Origin: Cribrihabitans_A neustonicus
GTDB taxonomy: Bacteria > Pseudomonadota > Alphaproteobacteria > Rhodobacterales > Rhodobacteraceae
Length of the DNA: 64,000 nt
Assembly (NCBI RefSeq): GCF_048820895.1
Contig: NZ_JBMERQ010000008.1
Location: forward strand, 86,940 to 150,939
Direction of reading: 5' to 3'
Shown here: positions 8,181 through 15,512 of the stretch, piece by piece
Numbering within the stretch: position 1 is the first letter of the stretch
How the letters are laid out: each line of letters starts with the position of its first letter
Notes under the pieces: model-generated
The model's database searches: none
Seen by the model: only the letters and a program-made list of their open reading frames with translations
What the model was told of the DNA's origin: nothing
Made by a program: the position numbers and the translations under genes

Positions 8181-8498
8181 TCAGATTTCCAATTCGGAAA
8201 TATCCATGCCCGCGGTCAGCGCTTCGTGCACCCAATGCGGTTTCCGGCCGCGGCCGGTCCAGGTTTCGCTCGGGTTTGCGGGGTTGCGGTATTTCGGGGC
8301 GGCCTTGGTCTTTTTTGAACTCTGGCGCGCGGCAGAGGAAATTTCATCCAGCGAGAAACCATATTTTGCGGCGGCTTCCTCGGCCGCTTTCAGGGCTTCC
8401 TGACGTTCCCGCAACTCTGCCTCCCGCAGGGCGTTTTCGACATCACCCTGCAGCTTGAGCAATTCTTTACGGGACATCGACGAAAGGTCTTGGGTCAC
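8181..8498 (-). CDS. H-NS family nucleoid-associated protein, GTG start
   Basis: A 105-residue DNA-binding protein. The first half is a charged coiled coil (about residues 10-50, ELLKLQGDVENALREAEL and onward) for oligomerisation. A basic linker follows, then the C-terminal H-NS domain with TWTGRGRKPHWV, the AT-hook-like DNA-contact motif. I choose GTG at 8498 because AAAGGAG lies 6-7 nt upstream; the upstream ATG at 8522 has no good ribosome site. It likely silences or organises AT-rich DNA. A stem-loop sits in its 5' leader. Confidence 0.9.
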   Translation of the reverse strand: MTQDLSSMSRKELLKLQGDVENALREAELRERQEALKAAEEAAAKYGFSLDEISSAARQSSKKTKAAPKYRNPANPSETWTGRGRKPHWVHEALTAGMDISELEI

Positions 8499-8519
8499 GT
8501 GGCACTCCTTTGCAAATGG

Positions 8520-8540
8520 CACACCACTTGATTTGGTGTG
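8520..8540 (-). promoter_or_regulatory. Inverted repeat in the 5' leader of the H-NS-like gene
   Basis: CACACCA (8520-8526) and TGGTGTG (8534-8540) form a 7-bp stem with a 7-nt loop, ending about 10 nt upstream of the ribosome site. It could be an operator, an mRNA hairpin or the autoregulation site. No direct evidence of function. Confidence 0.3.
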
Positions 8541-8616
8541 TCATTCTTTATGACCCAAATACCAGACGCGGTTCAGCATCTTTTTTTGCTTCTCGCGAAA
8601 AATTGCGCAGGCAAAG

Positions 8617-10584
8617 TCAATTTGCTGCAATTTGAGGCGGCTTTGCCAGCTCTACGATGTCACCAATAATTGAATTGAGCTCGAAATCCTTGGGCGTATA
8701 GACACGCGCCACGCCGTAGGATTTCAATTTCCGGGCGTCTTCGTCGGGAATGATTCCGCCCACGACTACCGGCACGTGGCCAAGGCCTGCCGCTTTCATG
8801 CGCTGCATCATCTCCTCCACCAGCGGCAGGTGGCTGCCCGACAGGATCGACAGGCCAACCACATGGGCATCGTCCTTCTGCGCCGCCGCGACCAGTTCCG
8901 CTGGCGTCATGCGGATGCCGTCGTAGGTGATGTCCATGCCGCAGTCGCGGGCCCGGAATGCAATCTGCTCGGCACCGTTGGAATGGCCGTCGAGCCCAGG
9001 CTTGCCGACCACGAACTTGATGCGGCGGCCGAGCGTGCGGCTCACCGCGTCCACGGCGGCGCGCAGGTCGTCCAGCCCCTCGGTTTGGTTGGAGACCGAA
9101 GCGGAAACCCCGGTGGGCCCGCGGTAGGTACCGTGGACGCGGCGCATCTCCTCGGCCCATTCGCCGGTGGTGACGCCGGCCTTGGCGGCCGCGATGGAGG
9201 GCGCCATGATGTTTGCGCCGCGCGCGGCGGCCTCCCGCAGGCCTGCCAGCGCCGATTGCACCGCGTCCGCGTCGCGGCTGCCGCGCCACTCGTTCAGCCG
9301 GGCGATCTGCTCCTGCTCCACCGCCGGATCGACCACCATGATGCCGCCGTCCTCGCTCTGCAGCGGCGAGGGCTCTCCCTCGGTCCACTTGTTGACGCCG
9401 ACGACCACGGTTTCATTCCGCTCGATCCGGTTCAGCCGCTCGGCGTTGGAATCGACCAGCCGGCCCTTCATGTACTCGATGGAGGCCACCGCACCACCCA
9501 TCGACGCGAGATTGGCGAGTTCGGCGCGGGCGCCTTCCTTCAGCTCCTCCACTTTGGCGTCCACGACCGGGTTTCCGTCGAACAAGTCGCCGTATTCCAG
9601 CAGGTCGGTCTCGTAGGCCAGGATCTGCTGCATTCGCATCGACCACTGCTGGTCCCAGGGGCGGGGCAGGCCGAGGGCCTCGTTCCAGGCGGGGAGCTGT
9701 ACAGCCCGGGCGCGGGCCTTCTTCGACAGTGTCACCGCCAGCATCTCGATCAGGATGCGGTAGACGTTGTTTTCCGGCTGCTGCTCGGTCAGACCCAGCG
9801 AGTTCACCTGCACGCCGTAGCGGAAGCGGCGGAACTTCGGGTCCTCCACGCCATAGCGGTCGCGGCAGATCTCGTCCCAGAGGTCGACGAAGGCGCGCAT
9901 CTTGCACATTTCGGTGACAAACCGGATGCCCGCGTTCACGAAGAAGGAGATGCGGCCGACCATCGCCGGGAAATCCTCCGCCGGGACCCGCGGCTTCAGC
10001 TCATCGAGCACCGCCTGCGCGGTGGCAAGCGCAAAGGCCAGCTCCTGCTCCGGCGTCGCGCCCGCCTCCTGCAGATGGTAGGAGCAGACGTTCATCGGAT
10101 TCCACTTAGGCACATTGGTGTAGCAGTACTCCGCCACATCCGCGATCATCTTGAGGCTGGGCTTGGGCGGGCAGATATAGGTGCCGCGCGAGAGATATTC
10201 CTTGATCAGATCGTTCTGCACGGTCCCCTGGAGCTTGGCGACATCCGCCCCCTGTTCCTCTGCCACCGCAATATAAAGTGCCAGCAGCCAGGGCGCGGTC
10301 GCGTTGATCGTCATTGAGGTATTCATCTGCTCCAGCGGAATCTGGTCGAACAGGGCGCGCATGTCGCCCAGGTGGCCGATTGGCACACCGACCTTGCCGA
10401 CCTCGCCGCGCGCCAGCTCGTGGTCGCTGTCATAGCCGGTCTGGGTGGGCAGATCGAAGGCGACGCTAAGCCCGGTCTGCCCCTTCGCCAGGTTAGACCG
10501 GTAGAGCGCGTTCGAGGCCTTGGCGGTGGAATGGCCGGCATAGGTGCGGATCAGCCAGGGGCGGTCTTTTTGCGTCTGCGGCAT
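8617..10584 (-). CDS. ecm: Ethylmalonyl-CoA mutase
   Basis: A 655-residue coenzyme B12-dependent mutase converting (2R)-ethylmalonyl-CoA to methylsuccinyl-CoA in the ethylmalonyl-CoA pathway (formerly MeaA). The N-terminal TIM-barrel substrate domain begins with WLIRTYAGHSTAKASNALY and includes DLPTQTGYDSDH. The C-terminal B12-binding domain has GLDGHSNGAEQIA, which carries the DxHxxG-type cobalt ligand, then GLSILSGSH and VVVGGIIP. The ccr gene 1.7 kb away on the other strand supports this assignment over methylmalonyl-CoA mutase, as does the single-chain length. Confidence 0.93.
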   Translation of the reverse strand: MPQTQKDRPWLIRTYAGHSTAKASNALYRSNLAKGQTGLSVAFDLPTQTGYDSDHELARGEVGKVGVPIGHLGDMRALFDQIPLEQMNTSMTINATAPWLLALYIAVAEEQGADVAKLQGTVQNDLIKEYLSRGTYICPPKPSLKMIADVAEYCYTNVPKWNPMNVCSYHLQEAGATPEQELAFALATAQAVLDELKPRVPAEDFPAMVGRISFFVNAGIRFVTEMCKMRAFVDLWDEICRDRYGVEDPKFRRFRYGVQVNSLGLTEQQPENNVYRILIEMLAVTLSKKARARAVQLPAWNEALGLPRPWDQQWSMRMQQILAYETDLLEYGDLFDGNPVVDAKVEELKEGARAELANLASMGGAVASIEYMKGRLVDSNAERLNRIERNETVVVGVNKWTEGEPSPLQSEDGGIMVVDPAVEQEQIARLNEWRGSRDADAVQSALAGLREAAARGANIMAPSIAAAKAGVTTGEWAEEMRRVHGTYRGPTGVSASVSNQTEGLDDLRAAVDAVSRTLGRRIKFVVGKPGLDGHSNGAEQIAFRARDCGMDITYDGIRMTPAELVAAAQKDDAHVVGLSILSGSHLPLVEEMMQRMKAAGLGHVPVVVGGIIPDEDARKLKSYGVARVYTPKDFELNSIIGDIVELAKPPQIAAN

Positions 10585-10712
10585 TGCGGGCCTCGCGATT
10601 CATGGTGTTGGTAATTTTATTTCGTCACGGTGATGTAAACCGTAATGATCGACCCTTGTCAATTCGCTGCGTTGCGGCAAAGGCCGCATGGCCCGAGCAG
10701 CAAGGGCGGGGC

Positions 10713-10746
10713 GGTGGCTGGGCAAATTCGGTGGCTGGGCAAATTC
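10713..10746 (+). repeat. Two perfect tandem 17-bp repeats
   Basis: GGTGGCTGGGCAAATTC occurs twice back to back (10713-10729 and 10730-10746) in the divergent region between ecm and the acyltransferase gene, ending 36 bp before the latter's start codon. It could be duplicated regulator sites or a slippage product. A related GGCCAAATTCC sequence occurs on the minus strand near 57.1 kb. Confidence 0.8.
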
Positions 10747-10782
10747 CTTGTCAACGTCCGGCACCTGGGCAACTGTCCGGAT

Positions 10783-12216
10783 ATGACGCAGACGGTAGAA
10801 CTTCCGCTTTGGCTTTTCGTGCTTGTCGTGGTTTTTGCCGCGGTGACCTTTGCCTCGCATTTCCTGTTCCCCTCAGTGCGCTGGTTCTTCCGGCGGCGGC
10901 TGGAGCGCGCGGTGGCCCGGCTGAACCGGCGGCTGGAGCGGCCAATCGAGCCTTTCAAGCTGGCGCGCCGCTACGATATGATTCAGCGGCTGATCTACGA
11001 CCCGCAAGTGACGAAGGCCGTGGCAGAGCAGGCGGCGGCCGAGGGCATCCCGGAAAACGTCGCATTCGAGCAGGCCCGCCGCTATGCCCGAGAGATCGTG
11101 CCGGGGTTTTCCGCGTTTGCTTATTTCGGTCTGGCGATCCGGGCCGCCCGGTTCCTGTCCAACGCGCTTTACCATGTGCGCTTCGGCCACCGGGACGAAA
11201 GCGCGCTGCGCCAGATCAGCCCGGATGCCACCGTGGTCTTCGTGATGAACCACCGCTCCAACATGGATTACGTGCTGGTCACTTACCTTGCGGCGCACCG
11301 GCTGACGCTGTCTTATGCGGTGGGGGAGTGGGCGCGGGTCTGGCCCTTGTCCCGGCTGATCCGGGCGATGGGCGCCTATTTCATCCGCCGCCGCTCGCTG
11401 AGCCCGCTCTACCGCGCGGTTCTGGCGGCCTACGTGCGGCTTGCGACCCGCGGCGGCGTAACTCAGGCGATGTTCCCCGAAGGCGGGCTCAGCCTCGATG
11501 GGGCGCTGGCAGCGCCCAAGCTGGGGCTGCTGAAATACATTGCCGATGCCAGCGCGGCCGAGGCACGCGACGTGGTTTTTGTGCCGGTGGCGCTGAACTA
11601 CGACCGGGTGCTTGAGGACAAGATCCTGACATCCGCCGCCCGCGCGGGCGAACGCCGCTTCCGGGCGCGCATTGGGGTGGTGGCGCTGAAGATGCTGCGC
11701 CAGCTGTGGCTGTGGATGACCGGCCGATACCGCCGCTTCGGCCACGCGGCAGTAAGCTTCGGCCGGCCGCTCAGCCTGCGCGGCTTTGCCGAAGGGCGCA
11801 GCGGCGAGGTGACCGTACCGCTCGCACGGGAGCTGATGGAGCGGATCGGGGAGATCGTGCCGGTGCTGCCGGTGCCGCTGGCCGCCGCGGTGCTGCTGGA
11901 GCAGGACGATCTGAGCCGCGCTGCCGTCACCCACCGCGCGGCTGCGCTGCTGGAAGCGATTCCGTTCTCGGCACTGCACCTGCCGCGGGAGAACTGCGTA
12001 TTCGAGATGGCCACAGCGCTGCGGCGGCTGGAGTCGCGGGGATTGATCACCTGCCGTCAGGGCCGCTGCCGGGTGGCGCCGGGGCAGCGCGATCTGCTGG
12101 CCTTTTACGCCGCATCGATCCGCCATCTGCTGCCGAAACCAATGCTGGCGGAGCCCGCATCCGCTCCCGGCGATGCTGCGGCTGCCACATGCGATGCTGC
12201 ATCCGCTCGGTCATAA
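10783..12216 (+). CDS. Glycerol-3-phosphate acyltransferase-like protein (PlsB-type)
   Basis: A 477-residue membrane-associated acyltransferase, probably acylating glycerol 3-phosphate in phospholipid synthesis. An N-terminal membrane helix (about residues 7-28) precedes the acyltransferase core. That core has NHRSNMD (the HxxxxD catalytic motif) and FPEGGLSLDG (substrate-binding motif). A helical C-terminal region of about 150 residues follows, as in large bacterial PlsB-like enzymes. The ATG at 10783 puts the helix at the N-terminus. The C-terminus is Ala-rich and probably disordered. It lies between ecm and ccr. Confidence 0.8.
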   Translation: MTQTVELPLWLFVLVVVFAAVTFASHFLFPSVRWFFRRRLERAVARLNRRLERPIEPFKLARRYDMIQRLIYDPQVTKAVAEQAAAEGIPENVAFEQARRYAREIVPGFSAFAYFGLAIRAARFLSNALYHVRFGHRDESALRQISPDATVVFVMNHRSNMDYVLVTYLAAHRLTLSYAVGEWARVWPLSRLIRAMGAYFIRRRSLSPLYRAVLAAYVRLATRGGVTQAMFPEGGLSLDGALAAPKLGLLKYIADASAAEARDVVFVPVALNYDRVLEDKILTSAARAGERRFRARIGVVALKMLRQLWLWMTGRYRRFGHAAVSFGRPLSLRGFAEGRSGEVTVPLARELMERIGEIVPVLPVPLAAAVLLEQDDLSRAAVTHRAAALLEAIPFSALHLPRENCVFEMATALRRLESRGLITCRQGRCRVAPGQRDLLAFYAASIRHLLPKPMLAEPASAPGDAAAATCDAASARS

Positions 12217-12241
12217 AATTGCGCAGTTGATCCGAAGGGGG

Positions 12242-12270
12242 TTGCATTGTTACCCTGCCAATCCTATCCC
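12242..12270 (+). promoter_or_regulatory. Predicted promoter of ccr
   Basis: TTGCAT (12242-12247), 17-bp spacer, TATCCC (12265-12270), 57 bp before the ccr start codon. Prediction from motif and spacing only. Confidence 0.3.
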
Positions 12271-12326
12271 TCAGATAAGCGCTGCGATTCTGCACCGCGG
12301 CAAAAGAGGCAAACAAGGAGGCCATC

Positions 12327-13613
12327 ATGGCACTGGACACCCAGACCGACGTCATGTCGTACGAGGCGCCCGAAAAGGATCTTTATGAGATGGGGGAAAT
12401 TCCCCCGATGGGTTTCGTGCCCAAGAAGATGTACGCTTGGGCAATCCGCAAGGAGCGCCACGGCGAGCCGGACACTGCGATGGTGCAGGAAGTGGTCGAT
12501 GTGCCGGAGCTGGACAGCAACGAGGTGCTGGTTCTGGTGATGGCGGCAGGCGTCAATTACAACGGTGTCTGGGCCTCGCTCGGCAAGCCGATCTCGCCCT
12601 TTGACGGCCACAAGGCGCCTTACCATATCGCCGGCTCCGATGCTTCGGGTATCGTCTGGGCAGTCGGCTCCAAGGTGACGCGCTGGAAGGTTGGCGACGA
12701 GGTTGTAATTCACTGCAACCAGGACGACGGCGACGACGAGGAGTGCAACGGCGGCGACCCGATGTATTCGCCCAGCCAGCGGATCTGGGGCTACGAGACT
12801 CCGGACGGCTCCTTCGCCCAGTTCACCAATGTGCAGGCGCAGCAGCTGATGCCGCGGCCCAAGCACCTGACCTGGGAGGAAAGCGCCTGCTATACGCTGA
12901 CTCTGGCCACCGCCTACCGGATGCTCTTCGGCCACGAGCCGCACGACCTGAAGCCGGGCCAGAACGTGCTGGTCTGGGGCGCCTCGGGCGGGCTGGGGTC
13001 CTATGCGATCCAGCTGATCAATACCGCGGGTGCCAACGCCATTGGTGTGATCTCGGACGAGAGCAAGCGCGACTTCGTCATGGGGCTCGGGGCCAAGGGC
13101 GTGCTGAACCGCAAGGACTTCAACTGCTGGGGCCAGCTGCCGACGGTCAACACTCCGGAATATGCCGAGTGGTTCAAGGAAGCCCGCAAGTTCGGCAAGG
13201 CGATCTGGGACATCACCGGCAAGGGCGTGAACGTTGACATGGTGTTCGAGCACCCGGGCGAGGCGACCTTCCCGGTCTCCACTTTCGTCGTGAAGAAGGG
13301 CGGCATGGTGGTGATCTGCGCTGGCACCACCGGCTACAACCTGACATTCGACGTGCGCTATATGTGGATGCACCAAAAGCGCCTGCAGGGCTCGCATTTC
13401 GCGCATCTGAAGCAGGCCTCCGCTGCCAACAAGCTGATGGTGGAGCGCCGTCTCGACCCTTGCATGTCGGAGGTCTTCACTTGGAACGATCTTCCCGAAG
13501 CGCACATGAAGATGATGCGCAACGAGCATCTGCCGGGCAACATGTCGGTGCTGGTGCAAGCGCCGAAGACTGGCCTGCGCACCCTGCAGGACGTGCTGGA
13601 GGCGCGCGGCTAA
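12327..13613 (+). CDS. ccr: Crotonyl-CoA carboxylase/reductase
   Basis: A 428-residue medium-chain dehydrogenase that reductively carboxylates crotonyl-CoA to (2S)-ethylmalonyl-CoA with NADPH and CO2, the key step of the ethylmalonyl-CoA pathway. AAGVNYNGVWASLG is near residue 70. The NADPH-binding GASGGLGSYAIQL is in the middle, followed by FEHPGEATFPVST. The C-terminal RLQGSHFAHL stretch contains the conserved His of the CO2-binding site. AAGGAGG before the ATG is a strong ribosome site. A large hairpin follows. It implies acetyl-CoA assimilation without a glyoxylate shunt. Confidence 0.96.
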   Translation: MALDTQTDVMSYEAPEKDLYEMGEIPPMGFVPKKMYAWAIRKERHGEPDTAMVQEVVDVPELDSNEVLVLVMAAGVNYNGVWASLGKPISPFDGHKAPYHIAGSDASGIVWAVGSKVTRWKVGDEVVIHCNQDDGDDEECNGGDPMYSPSQRIWGYETPDGSFAQFTNVQAQQLMPRPKHLTWEESACYTLTLATAYRMLFGHEPHDLKPGQNVLVWGASGGLGSYAIQLINTAGANAIGVISDESKRDFVMGLGAKGVLNRKDFNCWGQLPTVNTPEYAEWFKEARKFGKAIWDITGKGVNVDMVFEHPGEATFPVSTFVVKKGGMVVICAGTTGYNLTFDVRYMWMHQKRLQGSHFAHLKQASAANKLMVERRLDPCMSEVFTWNDLPEAHMKMMRNEHLPGNMSVLVQAPKTGLRTLQDVLEARG

Positions 13614-13643
13614 GCAGACCGGCACCGGCCCGCTGCGCCGGTG

Positions 13644-13679
13644 AACGTCCGCGAATCACGGCAGTGACTCGCGGACGTT
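13644..13679 (+). terminator. Stem-loop after ccr
   Basis: Perfect 11-bp stem AACGTCCGCGA (13644-13654) and TCGCGGACGTT (13669-13679). The 14-nt interior can extend the helix with TCAC/GTGA. It starts 30 bp after the ccr stop. Confidence 0.65.
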
Positions 13680-13753
13680 GCACGTTCCGGAAGGTTTGCG
13701 CGCGCTTAACGCGCATCGCATCCGAACCCGCCATTTATGGGGAGGGAAAAATA

Positions 13754-14026
13754 GTGAATATCTTGCAGGTCCGCCTGCCGTTAATCAGATATTTTACGGT
13801 GTTTTTGCTTTTTCACGGGGCGCCCATGGAACAAAATGAGTGGATATTGGACGTTCTCATTGACCTCAGGGAGGTTGCCGCTGCAAAAGGGCTGGGGACC
13901 CTGGCCAGTCAGCTGGACACAACCTTGCAGGTCGCTCGGACAGAGATTGCGCCAATTCCCAACCACAGCGGCACCCGGGTGAATGGCGAAGCAAGCAGAA
14001 TTGGACCGTATTCTGGAGGCACTTGA
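13754..14026 (+). CDS. Small conserved-type ORF overlapping luxR
   Basis: The C-terminal 66 residues begin EQNEWILDVLIDLREVAAAK and look like the small protein I recall upstream of Roseobacter-group luxR genes; function unknown. Two starts are possible. GTG 13754 has GGGGAGGG 7 nt upstream and gives 90 residues with a hydrophobic N-terminus. ATG 13826 gives 66 residues but has a weak ribosome site. The frame ends at 14026 and overlaps the first 44 bp of luxR, so translational coupling is likely. It could be a regulator partner or a leader ORF controlling luxR. Confidence 0.6.
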   Translation: MNILQVRLPLIRYFTVFLLFHGAPMEQNEWILDVLIDLREVAAAKGLGTLASQLDTTLQVARTEIAPIPNHSGTRVNGEASRIGPYSGGT

Positions 14027-14702
14027 TGCCACCACTTCCCTCGATGGTCTGCAACAGATCATCGAACAGGTCTGTGCGGTCTTCGATGTCGATCATGCCA
14101 TGTACCATTGGGTCGACAGCGCCGGCGACCATTACTATTTCGGCACCTATTCCCAGGAATGGACCGAACGCTACGCCGAAAAGGCCTATGTGCGGATCGA
14201 CCCCGTGGTGGCCGGATGCTACCAGCGCTTTCACCCGGTGGACTGGAAACGGCTGGACTGGTCTTCGAAACCCGCGCGCGAATTCCACAAGGATGCGCTC
14301 GCGCATGGAGTCGGGAACCAGGGGTATTCCATTCCTATCCGCGGCCCGAACGGCCAATTTGCCGTGTTTACCATAAGTGACAACTGCGACGATGAGACCT
14401 GGATGAAATTCACCGGCAAGCACAGCCGGGACCTCATCCTGATGGCGCATTATTTCAACCGCAAGGCCTTGGAATTCGAACCCAGCCGCGGCCCTGACCA
14501 GACCCAGCCGCTGTCCCCGCGCGAAGTCGATGCGCTCACGCTTCTTGCCATCGGTTACAGCCGCGCGCAGGTGGCCCAGACGCTCTCGATCTCTGAGCAC
14601 ACGCTCAGGGTCTACATTGAAAGCGCCCGTTTCAAGCTGGGCGCTATCAACACCACCCACGCCATCGCCCGGGCGATCAGTCTCGGAATCATCATCATAT
14701 AG
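13983..14702 (+). CDS. luxR: LuxR-type quorum-sensing transcription regulator
   Basis: A 239-residue regulator expected to bind an acyl-homoserine lactone and then DNA. The N-terminal autoinducer domain shows WTERYAEKAYVRIDPVV, containing the conserved W, Y, D and P ligand-pocket residues. Further conserved aromatic and Gly residues lie in the HGVGNQGYSIPI region. The C-terminal LuxR helix-turn-helix begins LSPREVDALTLLAIGYS, with the family Glu, Leu and Gly present. It sits 102 bp upstream of luxI and overlaps the small upstream ORF. Confidence 0.93.
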   Translation: MAKQAELDRILEALDATTSLDGLQQIIEQVCAVFDVDHAMYHWVDSAGDHYYFGTYSQEWTERYAEKAYVRIDPVVAGCYQRFHPVDWKRLDWSSKPAREFHKDALAHGVGNQGYSIPIRGPNGQFAVFTISDNCDDETWMKFTGKHSRDLILMAHYFNRKALEFEPSRGPDQTQPLSPREVDALTLLAIGYSRAQVAQTLSISEHTLRVYIESARFKLGAINTTHAIARAISLGIIII

Positions 14703-14715
14703 CAATTGATTTTTG

Positions 14716-14731
14716 CCGTTAGCGTTAACGG
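14716..14731 (+). promoter_or_regulatory. Inverted repeat in the luxR-luxI intergenic region
   Basis: CCGTTA (14716-14721), 4-nt spacer, TAACGG (14726-14731): a perfect 6-bp dyad just after the luxR stop and about 75 bp before luxI. It is a candidate lux-box-like operator, though it does not match the classical Vibrio lux box. Confidence 0.35.
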
Positions 14732-14772
14732 GAAAAAACAACCTCAGGGACTCACCTTGGAGGCGGTACCCT

Positions 14773-14799
14773 GTCCCCACTTTTCAAGTTAAAGGGGAC
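14773..14799 (+). promoter_or_regulatory. Hairpin that could mask the luxI ribosome site
   Basis: GTCCCC (14773-14778) pairs exactly with GGGGAC (14794-14799). The inner ACTT/AAGT (14779-14782/14786-14789) can extend the stem with a TAAA bulge. The GGGGAC arm is the apparent Shine-Dalgarno of luxI (ATG 14805). Formation of the stem would hide it, suggesting translational control. The same sequence could instead be a protein-binding dyad. Confidence 0.4.
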
Positions 14800-14804
14800 T
14801 CAAC

Positions 14805-15446
14805 ATGCTTCGATACATCTACGGCCGCGACTTGCACAAACATGCAGACCTGGCGCATTCGATGTTCTGCGACCGGGCGGATCAATTCAGGACCCGGCTG
14901 GGCTGGGACGTGCAGGTGGACGTTCGCGGCGAGGAGCGCGATCAATACGACGCACTCGACCCGCTCTATGTGATCTGGGAAATGCCCGACGGCAGCCACG
15001 GCGGCTCCATGCGCTTTCTGCCCACAACCGGCCGGGTCATGGTTAACGAGGTCTTCCCCGGCCTCACCGGCGGTGTGCCGATCTGCAGCCCGCTGATCTG
15101 GGAATGCACCCGCTTCTGCCTGTCCCGGCACGCCAGTGGCAATGCCGCGGGTGCCCTGACGCTCGGCGGGGTGGAAATCATGCGCAACTTCGCGGTGCAG
15201 CATTTCGCGGGAGTGTTCGACCGGCGCATGGTGCGGATCTACCGCAGCCTCGGCTTCAGCCCCGAAATCGTCGCCACGCAGGGAGAAGGCCGCGAGCGCA
15301 TCTGCCTTGGCCTTTGGGAGTATTCCGAAGAAATCTACCGCACTGTGGCGGCTAAGGCCGGGATATCGCCGGATCTCTCGCAGCTGTGGTTCGACCGTGC
15401 CTTCGGCTGCCCTGGCAGCCAGGCGGACATGGCTCTCACCGCCTGA
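14805..15446 (+). CDS. luxI: Acyl-homoserine-lactone synthase
   Basis: A 213-residue LuxI-family enzyme making an acyl-homoserine lactone from S-adenosylmethionine and an acyl-ACP. The invariant residues are all in place: Arg24, Phe28 and Trp34, the acidic pair in ERDQYD (Asp46, Asp49), Arg70 in GGSMRF, Glu100 and Arg103 in ECTRF. It is therefore probably active; the acyl chain cannot be told from sequence. AAAGGGGACTCAAC before the ATG is the ribosome site. It follows luxR and is closed by a strong hairpin. Confidence 0.95.
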   Translation: MLRYIYGRDLHKHADLAHSMFCDRADQFRTRLGWDVQVDVRGEERDQYDALDPLYVIWEMPDGSHGGSMRFLPTTGRVMVNEVFPGLTGGVPICSPLIWECTRFCLSRHASGNAAGALTLGGVEIMRNFAVQHFAGVFDRRMVRIYRSLGFSPEIVATQGEGRERICLGLWEYSEEIYRTVAAKAGISPDLSQLWFDRAFGCPGSQADMALTA

Positions 15447-15458
15447 TGGAAAGGCTCT

Positions 15459-15498
15459 GCCGGGCGGCCGGTTCCGCTGGCGGAGCCGGCCGCCCGGC
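15459..15498 (+). terminator. Stem-loop after luxI
   Basis: Perfect 13-bp stem GCCGGGCGGCCGG (15459-15471) and CCGGCCGCCCGGC (15486-15498). The 14-nt loop can itself form a small CCGC/CGG helix. It starts 13 bp after the luxI stop; no T-run. Confidence 0.65.
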
Positions 15499-15512
15499 TG
15501 TAGTGTCGCGTC

